Assembly (NCBI GenBank): GCA_029260755.1
Contig: JAJDCQ010000235.1
Coordinates: 1 to 56,840 of the forward strand
Direction: 5' to 3'
DNA length: 56,840 bases
Source of the DNA: Planctomycetota bacterium
GTDB taxonomy: Bacteria; Planctomycetota; J058; JAJDCQ01
A program made the position numbers and the translations under genes. Shown piece after piece: positions 50,316-56,840 of this stretch (the first letter of the stretch is position 1; every line of letters starts with the position of its first letter). Below the pieces are notes generated by a model. That model had not been told where the DNA came from. It ran no database searches and worked only from the letters and a program-made list of their open reading frames with translations.

Positions 50316-52094
50316 ATGGGCAAGAAGGACCGAGACCCGAGCATCCCCGCGATCGAGCTGATCGACCTCTGGAAAGAGCTCGGCGGCCGCCCGATCCTCC
50401 GTGGCGTGAACCTCAGGGTGATGCCCGGCGAGACGATGGTCGTGATCGGCGGCTCGGGAACCGGCAAGAGCGTCAGCCTGAAGCACATCATGGGGCTGAT
50501 GGTGGCCGACAAGGGCAAGGTGCTCGTCTTCGGCGAGGAGGTCCGCCCCGATCGGCCGCAGACGCTCGCCAAGATCCGGCAGAACCTCGGCGTCCTCTTC
50601 CAGGGGGCAGCGCTCCTGAACTGGCTGAGCGTCTTCGAGAACGTCGCCCTGCCGCTCCGGGAGCTCACCAAGGAGCCCGAGAACCGGATCCGCGAGCGGG
50701 TCGAGGACAAGCTCTCCGCCCTCGGACTGATCCACGCCGCGAACCAGTTCCCGTCGTCGATCTCGGGCGGCATGCGCAAGCGCGTCGGCCTCGCCCGGGC
50801 GCTCGTGATGGAGCCCGACGTCATCCTCTACGACGAGCCGACGTCCGGCCTCGACCCGGTCGTCGCGGCGATGGTCAACGAGATGATCGTCGAGACCCAG
50901 CAGCGCTACGGCGTCGCGTCGATCTGCGTCACCCACGACATGGTGAGCGCCTACGAGATCGCCGACCGGATCACGATGCTCTATCAGGGGCAGGTGATCC
51001 ACAACGGGACGCCCGACGAGACCAAGGCGACGACGAACCCGATCGTCCGCCAGTTCATCGAGGGGCGGGTGGGCGGCCCGATCGTGACGGGGCCGGCCGG
51101 CCTCGGCGGTGACCTCCGGGCGATCGAGCACGAGCGCGCGGCGAGCGACGCCTTCGAGAGTCAGGCGATCTCGAGCGCGGAGCTCGTCTCCGCCTCGAGG
51201 GAGCAGCTCGAGAAGGCGGCGTCGGAGTCGTGGAGCGCGATCAGGCCGGTCTCGGACTCGCAGCTCGAGGACGAGAGCGCGCCCGCGGTCGCCTCGGAGT
51301 CGGCGCCCATGCCGTCCCAGTCGGCCGACTTCTCGGTCGGCTCGGAGAGCGAGCCCGACCTCGACCTCTCCGAGATGAAGACCGAGCGGATGACGGTGGT
51401 GCCGCGCAACGCGCCGCCGCCCCGCCGACGCGGCGTCGCCGGGCCGCCCGACGCCCTGGAGTCCGACACGTCGAGCGCGATGGGCGACGCCCTCGACGTC
51501 AGCTCGAGCGAGTCGTTCGACGTCAGCTCGGGCGCGGTCTCGGCGGACGAGCGCATCGCGGGCGCCGCCTCCGATCCTGGCAGCGAGAGCGAGACCCACG
51601 ACGACCTCCCGACCACGAGCGACGGCGCCCTGCCGATCTCGGAGGCGGGCGAGGAGAGCGAGACGAGCGACGCCCTCGCGCCCGACGCCTCGGCCTCCGG
51701 CGCATCGGCGAGCGCGAGCGAGCCGCTGGCGATGCACAGCGAGGACGGCCTCGGCGAGGACAGCGAGGACGAGCGTCCGCCGATCGAGAGCCCCGAGTTC
51801 CTCCCCGCCGCGCGCGAGGCGGAGCGGGCGGCCGCGACGAGGAAGCTCGGGAAGTCGGACGAGCTCGCCGTCGGCGACCTCAGCTCGGGCGAGTCGATCG
51901 CGCCCGACTCCTGGAGCGACGACGCGGTCGCGTCCGGAAGCTTCGGCTCCGGCGAGAACCTCGCCGCGCTCGAGAGCAGCGAAGGATACGACGCATCCGA
52001 CTCGGCCGAGGAGCTCGACAGCGACGAGCTCCTCGAGAGCGACGAGCCGAGCCGGCCGAACGGACACGGATCGGCGGACGGCCGAAAGAAGTAG
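50316..52094 (+). CDS. mlaF: MlaF-family ABC ATPase with long acidic Ser-rich C-terminal tail
   Basis: Predicted 592 residues. Residues 1-255 form a standard MlaF-type ATPase: Walker A GGSGTGKS (45-52), Q-loop FQGAALLNWLSVFENVALPL, signature SISGGMRKR (148-156), Walker B VILYDEP (169-175), switch His TH (206-207). From about 265 onward there are some 330 further residues rich in Ser, Glu, Asp, Ala with no apparent fold, a feature absent from typical MlaF (about 260-270 residues). The tail is in frame with consistent codon use and ends just before the mlaD hairpin. It may be a phosphorylation or partner-binding region. Kinases in this window are possible modifiers, but that is speculation. Confidence 0.93.
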   Translation: MGKKDRDPSIPAIELIDLWKELGGRPILRGVNLRVMPGETMVVIGGSGTGKSVSLKHIMGLMVADKGKVLVFGEEVRPDRPQTLAKIRQNLGVLFQGAALLNWLSVFENVALPLRELTKEPENRIRERVEDKLSALGLIHAANQFPSSISGGMRKRVGLARALVMEPDVILYDEPTSGLDPVVAAMVNEMIVETQQRYGVASICVTHDMVSAYEIADRITMLYQGQVIHNGTPDETKATTNPIVRQFIEGRVGGPIVTGPAGLGGDLRAIEHERAASDAFESQAISSAELVSASREQLEKAASESWSAIRPVSDSQLEDESAPAVASESAPMPSQSADFSVGSESEPDLDLSEMKTERMTVVPRNAPPPRRRGVAGPPDALESDTSSAMGDALDVSSSESFDVSSGAVSADERIAGAASDPGSESETHDDLPTTSDGALPISEAGEESETSDALAPDASASGASASASEPLAMHSEDGLGEDSEDERPPIESPEFLPAAREAERAAATRKLGKSDELAVGDLSSGESIAPDSWSDDAVASGSFGSGENLAALESSEGYDASDSAEELDSDELLESDEPSRPNGHGSADGRKK

Positions 52095-52099
52095 ACGAG

Positions 52100-52129
52100 C
52101 GCCTCGCTTCGAGGCGACTCAGGAGGAGG
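52100..52129 (+). promoter_or_regulatory. Intercistronic hairpin and strong ribosome-binding site before mlaD
   Basis: CGCCTCG-CTT-CGAGGCG (52100-52116) forms a 7-bp hairpin between mlaF and mlaD. It is followed by AGGAGGAGG (52121-52129), the strongest Shine-Dalgarno in the window, which sets the mlaD start at ATG 52135 rather than the GTG at 52129. The pair could let mlaD be translated at a different level from mlaEF. Confidence 0.6.
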
Positions 52130-52134
52130 TGACC

Positions 52135-53424
52135 ATGGCGGTCGGTGCGCGCAGGGAAATCATCGTCGGGCTCTTCTTCATCATCGTGATGACGGTGCTC
52201 GGGATCTACTCGATCGCGCTCTCCGGAGTTCACCTCGCGACGAAGGACGTCCAGGTTCACTTCGACGCGGTCTCGGGCCTCCAGGTCGGCAACGTCGTCC
52301 GCGTCCGCGGCGTCGACGTCGGCAAGGTCATCGACCTGACGCCGCTGCCGAACGAGGACAAGTACCCGGCGTTCACGAGCGACCCGAAGCTGCCGAAGAA
52401 GGGCGTCGTGGCGAAGGTGTCGATCAGCGAGAGCATCAAGCTGTTCGAGGAGGCGGAGTTCTCGGTCCAGAACTTCAGCGCCCTGGGCGGCCGGTTCGTC
52501 GCGATCGACCCGGGCAACCCGCTCGAGGCCGAGAAGCCGACCGGCGACCTGGGCCCGGCCGGGGTCTTCGCCGGCCGCAACGTCGCCGGCATCTCCGAGG
52601 GCCTCTCGACGCTGGTCGACGAGAACCGCCAGAACATCACCGACACGATCGCCAACCTCGAGGAGGTCACCCGCTCGCTCACGACCACCGACGGAACCGC
52701 CGGCCTCTTCATCAACGACCCGCAGCTCTACGACAACGCCAACGAGCTCATGGTCGAGCTCAAGGGCGCGGCGAGCAACCTGAACAAGCTCACGAGCGAC
52801 GAGGGGGCGCTCGGCGGGTTCCTCAACGACCAGCAGGTCTTCGACGAGCTCCGCGAGACGGTCACCTACGCGCGCAACGTGATGCGCGAGCTCGAGACGA
52901 CGATGACGCGGCTCAACGCCGGCCAGGGCGCGGTCGGCGCGATGCTGAACGACCCCGACACCGAGGAGAACGTGAAGGGCCTCATCAAGGACGCCCGCGA
53001 GACGATGGCCCAGGTGAAGGAGATCGCGACGACGATCAACGACCCCGAGGCGCAGGGGCTCGTCCCGCGGCTGATCCACGACGAGAAGATGGGCCAGGAC
53101 GTCGCGACGACGGTCAGCAACGTCGCCGAGCTCACCGGGCGGCTGAACTCGGGCGACTCGGCCCTCGGCGTTCTGCTGTCCGATCCGACGGCGGCGCAGA
53201 ACGTGCGCAACACGCTGGCGAACCTCGACGCGGTGACCACCGGGATGGCGAACGGCGAAGGCGTCGCGGGCGTGCTCCTGTCGGACGAGGAGGTCGCCGG
53301 CCAGCTCCGCGAGACGATCACCCAGGTGCGGCGGCTGGTGATCGAGCTGCGCGAGTCGGTGGAGGACGCTCGGGAGCAGGCTCCGGTGAATGCGTTCGTC
53401 GGGGCGGTCTTCTCGGCGTTCTAG
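52135..53424 (+). CDS. mlaD: MlaD-family substrate-binding protein (MCE domain) with repeats
   Basis: Predicted 429 residues. An N-terminal membrane helix (about 9-30) precedes the MCE domain (VHFDAVSGLQVGNVVRVRGVDVGKV) and a longer helical C-terminal region containing a repeated GxxGxxLND-type turn: GTAGLFINDPQ, GALGGFLNDQQ, GAVGAMLNDPD, SALGVLLSDPT, GVAGVLLSDEE. MCE proteins form a hexameric ring or tube that carries phospholipids across the periplasm with MlaEF. The repeats may build a longer needle-like tube than in E. coli MlaD, which is under 200 residues. Start fixed by AGGAGGAGG. Confidence 0.93.
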   Translation: MAVGARREIIVGLFFIIVMTVLGIYSIALSGVHLATKDVQVHFDAVSGLQVGNVVRVRGVDVGKVIDLTPLPNEDKYPAFTSDPKLPKKGVVAKVSISESIKLFEEAEFSVQNFSALGGRFVAIDPGNPLEAEKPTGDLGPAGVFAGRNVAGISEGLSTLVDENRQNITDTIANLEEVTRSLTTTDGTAGLFINDPQLYDNANELMVELKGAASNLNKLTSDEGALGGFLNDQQVFDELRETVTYARNVMRELETTMTRLNAGQGAVGAMLNDPDTEENVKGLIKDARETMAQVKEIATTINDPEAQGLVPRLIHDEKMGQDVATTVSNVAELTGRLNSGDSALGVLLSDPTAAQNVRNTLANLDAVTTGMANGEGVAGVLLSDEEVAGQLRETITQVRRLVIELRESVEDAREQAPVNAFVGAVFSAF

Positions 53425-53487
53425 TCGTTCGGATCCACTCGGAATCGATGGGCTCGCATCGCCGTGAACCAACGGACCGGCAAGATC

Positions 53488-53571
53488 AATCCGCGCAATC
53501 CGCGTAGTCCGCGGTTCCCACTCGCTCGAGCGACGAACGACGGGAACCGCGGATTGCGCGGATTACGCGGA
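53488..53571. repeat. Inverted 9-mer repeat (CGCGGATT type)
   Basis: Left arm AATCCGCGC, AATCCGCGT, AGTCCGCGG, TTCCC (53488-53519); right arm GGGAA followed by CCGCGGATT, GCGCGGATT, ACGCGGA (53542-53571). The arms are imperfect reverse complements around a 22-bp centre. The 9-mer has the same register as CACAGATT of the elements at 4647 and 42309 with A-to-G substitutions. The right arm ends at the ATG of the next gene, so it occupies its ribosome-binding region. Confidence 0.7.
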
Positions 53572-55050
53572 ATGCACCGGGCCGCTCGATCGGTCCTGCC
53601 GAGCGCGTTCGCCCTCCTGGTGGCCTTCTCCGCGGGCTGCACCCCCGCCCAACCCCGCGACGGCGAGAGCTCCCGCCCCCCCGCCCGAACCGGAACCCGC
53701 ATCACCGCCGACGACGCCCGCGGCACCCTCGAAGCCTTCCGGCGCGCCCTCTCCGCCTCCCGCGACGTCCTCCGCCTCGTCGAACGCCTCGGCGATGAGA
53801 GCGATGCGGCGGCGTCCGCCGCGGGCTCCCAGATCGCCTCCCTCGACGCGGCCCGCCGGCGCGCCACCCTCGCGAACGCCGAGCTCCGCGACGCCCTCGT
53901 CGAGCTCGAGGTGATCGAGCAGGGGGGAGCGACGACCGAGGAGTCGGGCCTCGTCGAGCTGCTCGCCCCCGTCGAGCGCGTCCTCGCGCCGCACGACTGG
54001 ATCGTCTTCTACACCGGCGACGGCCCGGGCGCGCGGCGATCGCTCGGCTCGCTCGCGGTCGGCCACGTCGCGTGGCGCGAGCTCGACCGGACCCTCGACG
54101 TCGACGGCGACACGCTCCGCTACGACGTCGTCCACCTCGACGGGATCGAGATCGGCGACTTCCTCCACGAGCGGGCGGCGGCGGCGGCGGGTCCCGGCGA
54201 CGCGCCGTCGATCTTCCGTCCGGCCTTCATCGACGCCTCCGCCGAGCGTCGACGCGTCATCATCGATCGGAGCGCGATCGCCGCCGTCGGCCGGGCGAGC
54301 TTCTTCCCGCGGCTCGACCGCATCCGCGCGACGGCCGAGGAGCTCGAGCGCAGCCCCGAGCGGCTGCTCGACGTGCTGACCGCGCCGGGCGTCGCGCCCG
54401 AGGTCTCCCTCGTCGATGCGCTCGGCCGCGCCGGGCACCTCTTCCGCTGGCGCTCGCTCGGTCCGCTCGTCGCCGAGCTCGACGAGCGGCGCCTCGGCCC
54501 GACCCAGCGCCTCGAGCGTTTCGTCTCGACCTACGCGCGGTTCGAGGAGGTGCGCGCCGCGGTCACCGCCGTCCTCTCGGCGCAGCTCGCCGACGCCGAG
54601 CCGACGCCCGAGGACCAGGCGGCGGTCGCCCGCGCCGCCCTGTGGGCGCAGATGGGCGCCGAGGACGGCGATCCTTGGGGCGCCGTCGCGGGGCTGCTCG
54701 CCCTCACCCGCGGCGCGCAGCTCGACCCGGCCGCCGCACGCGTCGACCCGCGAGCGCGGGCGTTCCTCGACGTCTTCGCCGAGGTGCTCGACGAGGCGGC
54801 GCGGCTCTTTCCGCGGCCTTCGGGAACATCGGAGCCGGGCGAGGGTGAACGAGAGGCGGGGGTCGACCGTCCGATTCCCGGTGTCGGCCGGCCGGCCCGA
54901 ACTCTTTCCGACCTCCTTCGCCTGGACTCGGACCGGCTGCGCGGGCTAGGCTGCAAGTGGTACCGACGCGAACGCGCCGGCGTCACCAAACGAACGCACG
55001 ACGAAGACCCGGACACCCCTCGAACCTCCGAGAGCGACGAAGATCGCTGA
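53572..55050 (+). CDS. Predicted lipoprotein, function unknown
   Basis: Predicted 492 residues. A lipoprotein signal MHRAARSVLPSAFALLVAFSAGC gives lipidated Cys23. The mature part is mostly helical with long Ala/Arg/Glu/Leu segments, one beta-like stretch (DWIVFYTGDGPG), and an acidic, Thr-rich C-terminus. I recognise no family. ATG 53572 starts the signal peptide directly after the inverted repeat; the frame is open back to a GTG at 53464, but that part is only the translated repeat. No ribosome-binding site is visible. It follows mlaD after 147 bases and may belong to the same envelope function. Confidence 0.7.
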   Translation: MHRAARSVLPSAFALLVAFSAGCTPAQPRDGESSRPPARTGTRITADDARGTLEAFRRALSASRDVLRLVERLGDESDAAASAAGSQIASLDAARRRATLANAELRDALVELEVIEQGGATTEESGLVELLAPVERVLAPHDWIVFYTGDGPGARRSLGSLAVGHVAWRELDRTLDVDGDTLRYDVVHLDGIEIGDFLHERAAAAAGPGDAPSIFRPAFIDASAERRRVIIDRSAIAAVGRASFFPRLDRIRATAEELERSPERLLDVLTAPGVAPEVSLVDALGRAGHLFRWRSLGPLVAELDERRLGPTQRLERFVSTYARFEEVRAAVTAVLSAQLADAEPTPEDQAAVARAALWAQMGAEDGDPWGAVAGLLALTRGAQLDPAAARVDPRARAFLDVFAEVLDEAARLFPRPSGTSEPGEGEREAGVDRPIPGVGRPARTLSDLLRLDSDRLRGLGCKWYRRERAGVTKRTHDEDPDTPRTSESDEDR

Positions 55051-55079
55051 CGGAGCGGGCAGGGAAGGGAGTGCTCCCG

Positions 55080-56744
55080 ATGACCAACCACCCCCCTCGC
55101 GGACTCGCGGTCGCGGCGCTGGCTCTCGCCATCGTCCTGACCGGCGCGCTGATCGCCCCGGCCGACCCGGCCGTCGCGGACGACGCCTCCTACAAGGAGT
55201 TCAAGCGGTTCATCACGAGCCCGAACTCCTGGGAGCGCGTCAACGCGATCCGGGTGCTCGACCCGAACGAGAAGAAGGAGTTCGAGGCCCTCGAGTCCGT
55301 CCTGAACGCGGAGCAGTGGCACGTTCGGGCGGCCGCGATCGAGGTGCTCGCCGGCGTCTTCGATGAGAAGCTCATCAAGGACATGGAGAAGACGATCTCC
55401 AAGGCCAAGAGCAAGAACGCCATGGTCGCCGACGGCTTCATCCTCGCGTTCGGCAAGAAGGGCGACAAGCGTCACCTCCCCGTGATCCGCGAGGCGGTGG
55501 CGAACACGAAGCTGCCCTGGCAGGTCCGCCGCAGCGCCGCCTACGCCCTCGGCAGCCTGCCCGACCGCGAGTCGGTCGGCTCGCTCATCGAGGCGTGGAA
55601 GGCCGAGAAGAAGCTCCGCGAGAAGAAGTCGAAGAAGTGGAGCCTCCAGGTCGAGCTGCGCGTCCAGGAGTCGCTCGAGCGGATCACGAACCAGTTCCTC
55701 GGGCCGGACCCGGTCGACTGGGAGAACTACTGGATCGGCGCGAAGGACGACTTCGTCCCCGGTCGTCGTGACGAGGAAGCGGAGAAGCTCGCCGAGGAGA
55801 AGGGCTTCAAGGCGAAGGAGTACGTGACCAAGGAGCGCGGCGTCGAGCTGAACTACCGCACCCGCGGCAACGGCCCGCCCCTCTTCGTCCTCCCCGAGTA
55901 CGGCTACAACCGGAGCTACCTCGAGACCTACCTCCGACCGCTCGAGGAGTACGCGCGGATCTTCTACATCGACCTCCCGGCGCCGGACAAGGTCCAGGGC
56001 GTCCAGGCGGGTCCCGGCGGCTCGCCGATCTACCCCGTCGACCAGCTCGTCGAGGCGTTCGAGGCGCTCCGCGAGGCGCAGTTCAAGGAGGCGAAGGAGG
56101 CGGGCAAGGTCGCGAAGGACAAGATCGTGATCATGGGCCACGCGATCAGCTGCTGGATCGCGATGCGCTACGCCAGCAAGTATCCGAGGAACCTCGCCGG
56201 CATGGTCCTCGTCGCCCCGTGGTCGGGCAACCAGGCCTACGGCGCCGCCCTCACCCGGATGGAGGGGATCGGCAACAAGAACAAGGACCTCGAGCTCGAG
56301 CACTACGCGCAGAGCCTGCAGATCATCGATCAGGCGGGCAACCACAAGTATCCGCTCGAGACCAAGGCCCGCGAGGAGCAGCTCGCCGTCGGCAGCCTGA
56401 AGCGGTGGAGCCTCTACTTCTACGACTACCGCGACAGCGAGCTGACGATGGTCTTCTTCGGCGGCATCGACACGACGAAGGACCCCGGCGCGGGCGGCGT
56501 CGTCCGGCGCGAGGTCGGCAGCGCGGTCGTGCCGCAGTTCGACGTCTTCAAGGAGCAGAAGACGCCCGCCCCGGTGGTGATCTTCTGCGGCAAGAACAGC
56601 GACTTCACCAACATCCAGGACTGCCAGAAGATCGAGAAGCACTACCCGAACGCCCAGCTGATCGTGATGGATCGGGTCAGCCGGATGCCGTGGATGGAGC
56701 AGAACCGGCAGTTCATCGACATCATGCGGAAGATGATGAAGTAG
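55080..56744 (+). CDS. Exported HEAT-repeat/alpha-beta-hydrolase-like fusion lacking catalytic Ser and His
   Basis: Predicted 554 residues. Signal peptide (about 1-33, ending AVADD), then HEAT-like helices at about 40-190, then a charged linker and an alpha/beta-hydrolase domain. The nucleophile elbow is GHAIS, with Ala355 where the family has Ser (GHSxG). The 'GHMPWxEQ' histidine is replaced by Arg535 (SRMPWMEQ), while Asp508 (NSDFTN) is kept at the normal spacing. It is therefore probably a non-enzymatic binding domain. GGGAAGGGAG eight bases upstream supports ATG 55080; an in-frame GTG at 55071 is a weaker option. It is the last complete gene, 29 bases after the lipoprotein. Confidence 0.85.
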   Translation: MTNHPPRGLAVAALALAIVLTGALIAPADPAVADDASYKEFKRFITSPNSWERVNAIRVLDPNEKKEFEALESVLNAEQWHVRAAAIEVLAGVFDEKLIKDMEKTISKAKSKNAMVADGFILAFGKKGDKRHLPVIREAVANTKLPWQVRRSAAYALGSLPDRESVGSLIEAWKAEKKLREKKSKKWSLQVELRVQESLERITNQFLGPDPVDWENYWIGAKDDFVPGRRDEEAEKLAEEKGFKAKEYVTKERGVELNYRTRGNGPPLFVLPEYGYNRSYLETYLRPLEEYARIFYIDLPAPDKVQGVQAGPGGSPIYPVDQLVEAFEALREAQFKEAKEAGKVAKDKIVIMGHAISCWIAMRYASKYPRNLAGMVLVAPWSGNQAYGAALTRMEGIGNKNKDLELEHYAQSLQIIDQAGNHKYPLETKAREEQLAVGSLKRWSLYFYDYRDSELTMVFFGGIDTTKDPGAGGVVRREVGSAVVPQFDVFKEQKTPAPVVIFCGKNSDFTNIQDCQKIEKHYPNAQLIVMDRVSRMPWMEQNRQFIDIMRKMMK

Positions 56745-56770
56745 CCACCTTCACCGTCTCCGTGGAGAGA

Positions 56771-56787
56771 CGCTCGTCCGACGAGCG
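56771..56787 (+). terminator. Short hairpin after the HEAT/hydrolase gene
   Basis: CGCTCGT-CCG-ACGAGCG, a perfect 7-bp stem 27 bases after the stop, without a U-tract. The remaining bases to 56840 show nothing recognisable. Confidence 0.4.
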
Positions 56788-56840
56788 CCGCCGCGCCGGG
56801 CCCGACCCCCGAGGGTCGCCCCGCGCGCTTCTCATCTCAT

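Noticed and set aside
52129..52134. GTG 52129 as the mlaD start
   Set aside because: It overlaps the AGGAGGAGG ribosome-binding site, which is correctly spaced for ATG 52135.
53464..53571. N-terminal extension of the lipoprotein gene from GTG 53464
   Set aside because: The extra 36 residues are only the translated inverted repeat, and the lipoprotein signal starts cleanly at ATG 53572.

Overview
The window is chromosomal DNA from a very GC-rich bacterium with dense coding on both strands and third-position G/C bias. The gene content best fits a Planctomycetota-like organism: several Pkn2-type Ser/Thr kinases with extracytoplasmic domains, M14 peptidases carrying Asp/Gly-rich loops, thioredoxin-like and repeat-rich lipoproteins, an outer-membrane Mla lipid-transport cluster, and a DUF5939-like/cyclase-like/kinase fusion. 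This is inferred from protein families. There is no rRNA marker, and Myxococcota or another deep lineage is not excluded. I saw no tRNA, rRNA, CRISPR array, insertion sequence or prophage gene.

Layout. 0.2-4.5 kb (minus): a membrane Ser/Thr kinase downstream of a SirB1-type transglutaminase-like/TPR protein. 4.5-5.5 kb: about 1 kb of non-coding DNA with a dispersed repeat, a minus-strand promoter/terminator pair that may bound a small RNA, and an inverted-repeat-rich leader. 5.5-10.9 kb (plus): two tandem kinases paralogous to the first. 11.0-14.7 kb (minus): radical SAM SplB-like protein, GT-C membrane glycosyltransferase, small membrane protein. 14.9-23.5 kb (plus): cutA, secreted M24 aminopeptidase, an M14 pair (one lacking catalytic residues), two PDZ paralogues (the second with an in-frame TAG), and a STAS protein. 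23.5-37.2 kb (minus): HEAT-repeat protein (also with an in-frame TAG), cNMP-MshEN-PilB/GspE ATPase, Tam41-like cytidylyltransferase, Ser/Gly-rich lipoprotein, Lhr helicase, triple-STAS-like protein, MATE transporter. 37.4-42.3 kb (plus): membrane-anchored repeat protein, SRPBCC/DUF5939/cyclase-like/kinase fusion, thioredoxin-fold lipoprotein. 42.5-47.2 kb (minus): Trm112-like protein, metallophosphoesterase, yidC, mnmE, behind a near-consensus promoter. 47.5-56.8 kb (plus): a lipoprotein with about 18 'xPF' repeats overlapping mlaE, then mlaF (with a 330-residue acidic tail), mlaD, another lipoprotein, and a HEAT/alpha-beta-hydrolase fusion lacking its catalytic Ser and His.

Cell-envelope biology dominates: lipid transport (Mla), phospholipid precursor synthesis (Tam41-like), membrane insertion (YidC), lipoproteins, secreted peptidases and transmembrane kinases. 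Two unusual signals stand out. First, there are at least three structural types of intergenic 8-mer/9-mer inverted-repeat elements, and two copies of one type share a conserved central region in opposite orientation. Second, two otherwise intact genes are each interrupted by one in-frame TAG, although TAG is also a normal terminator here.
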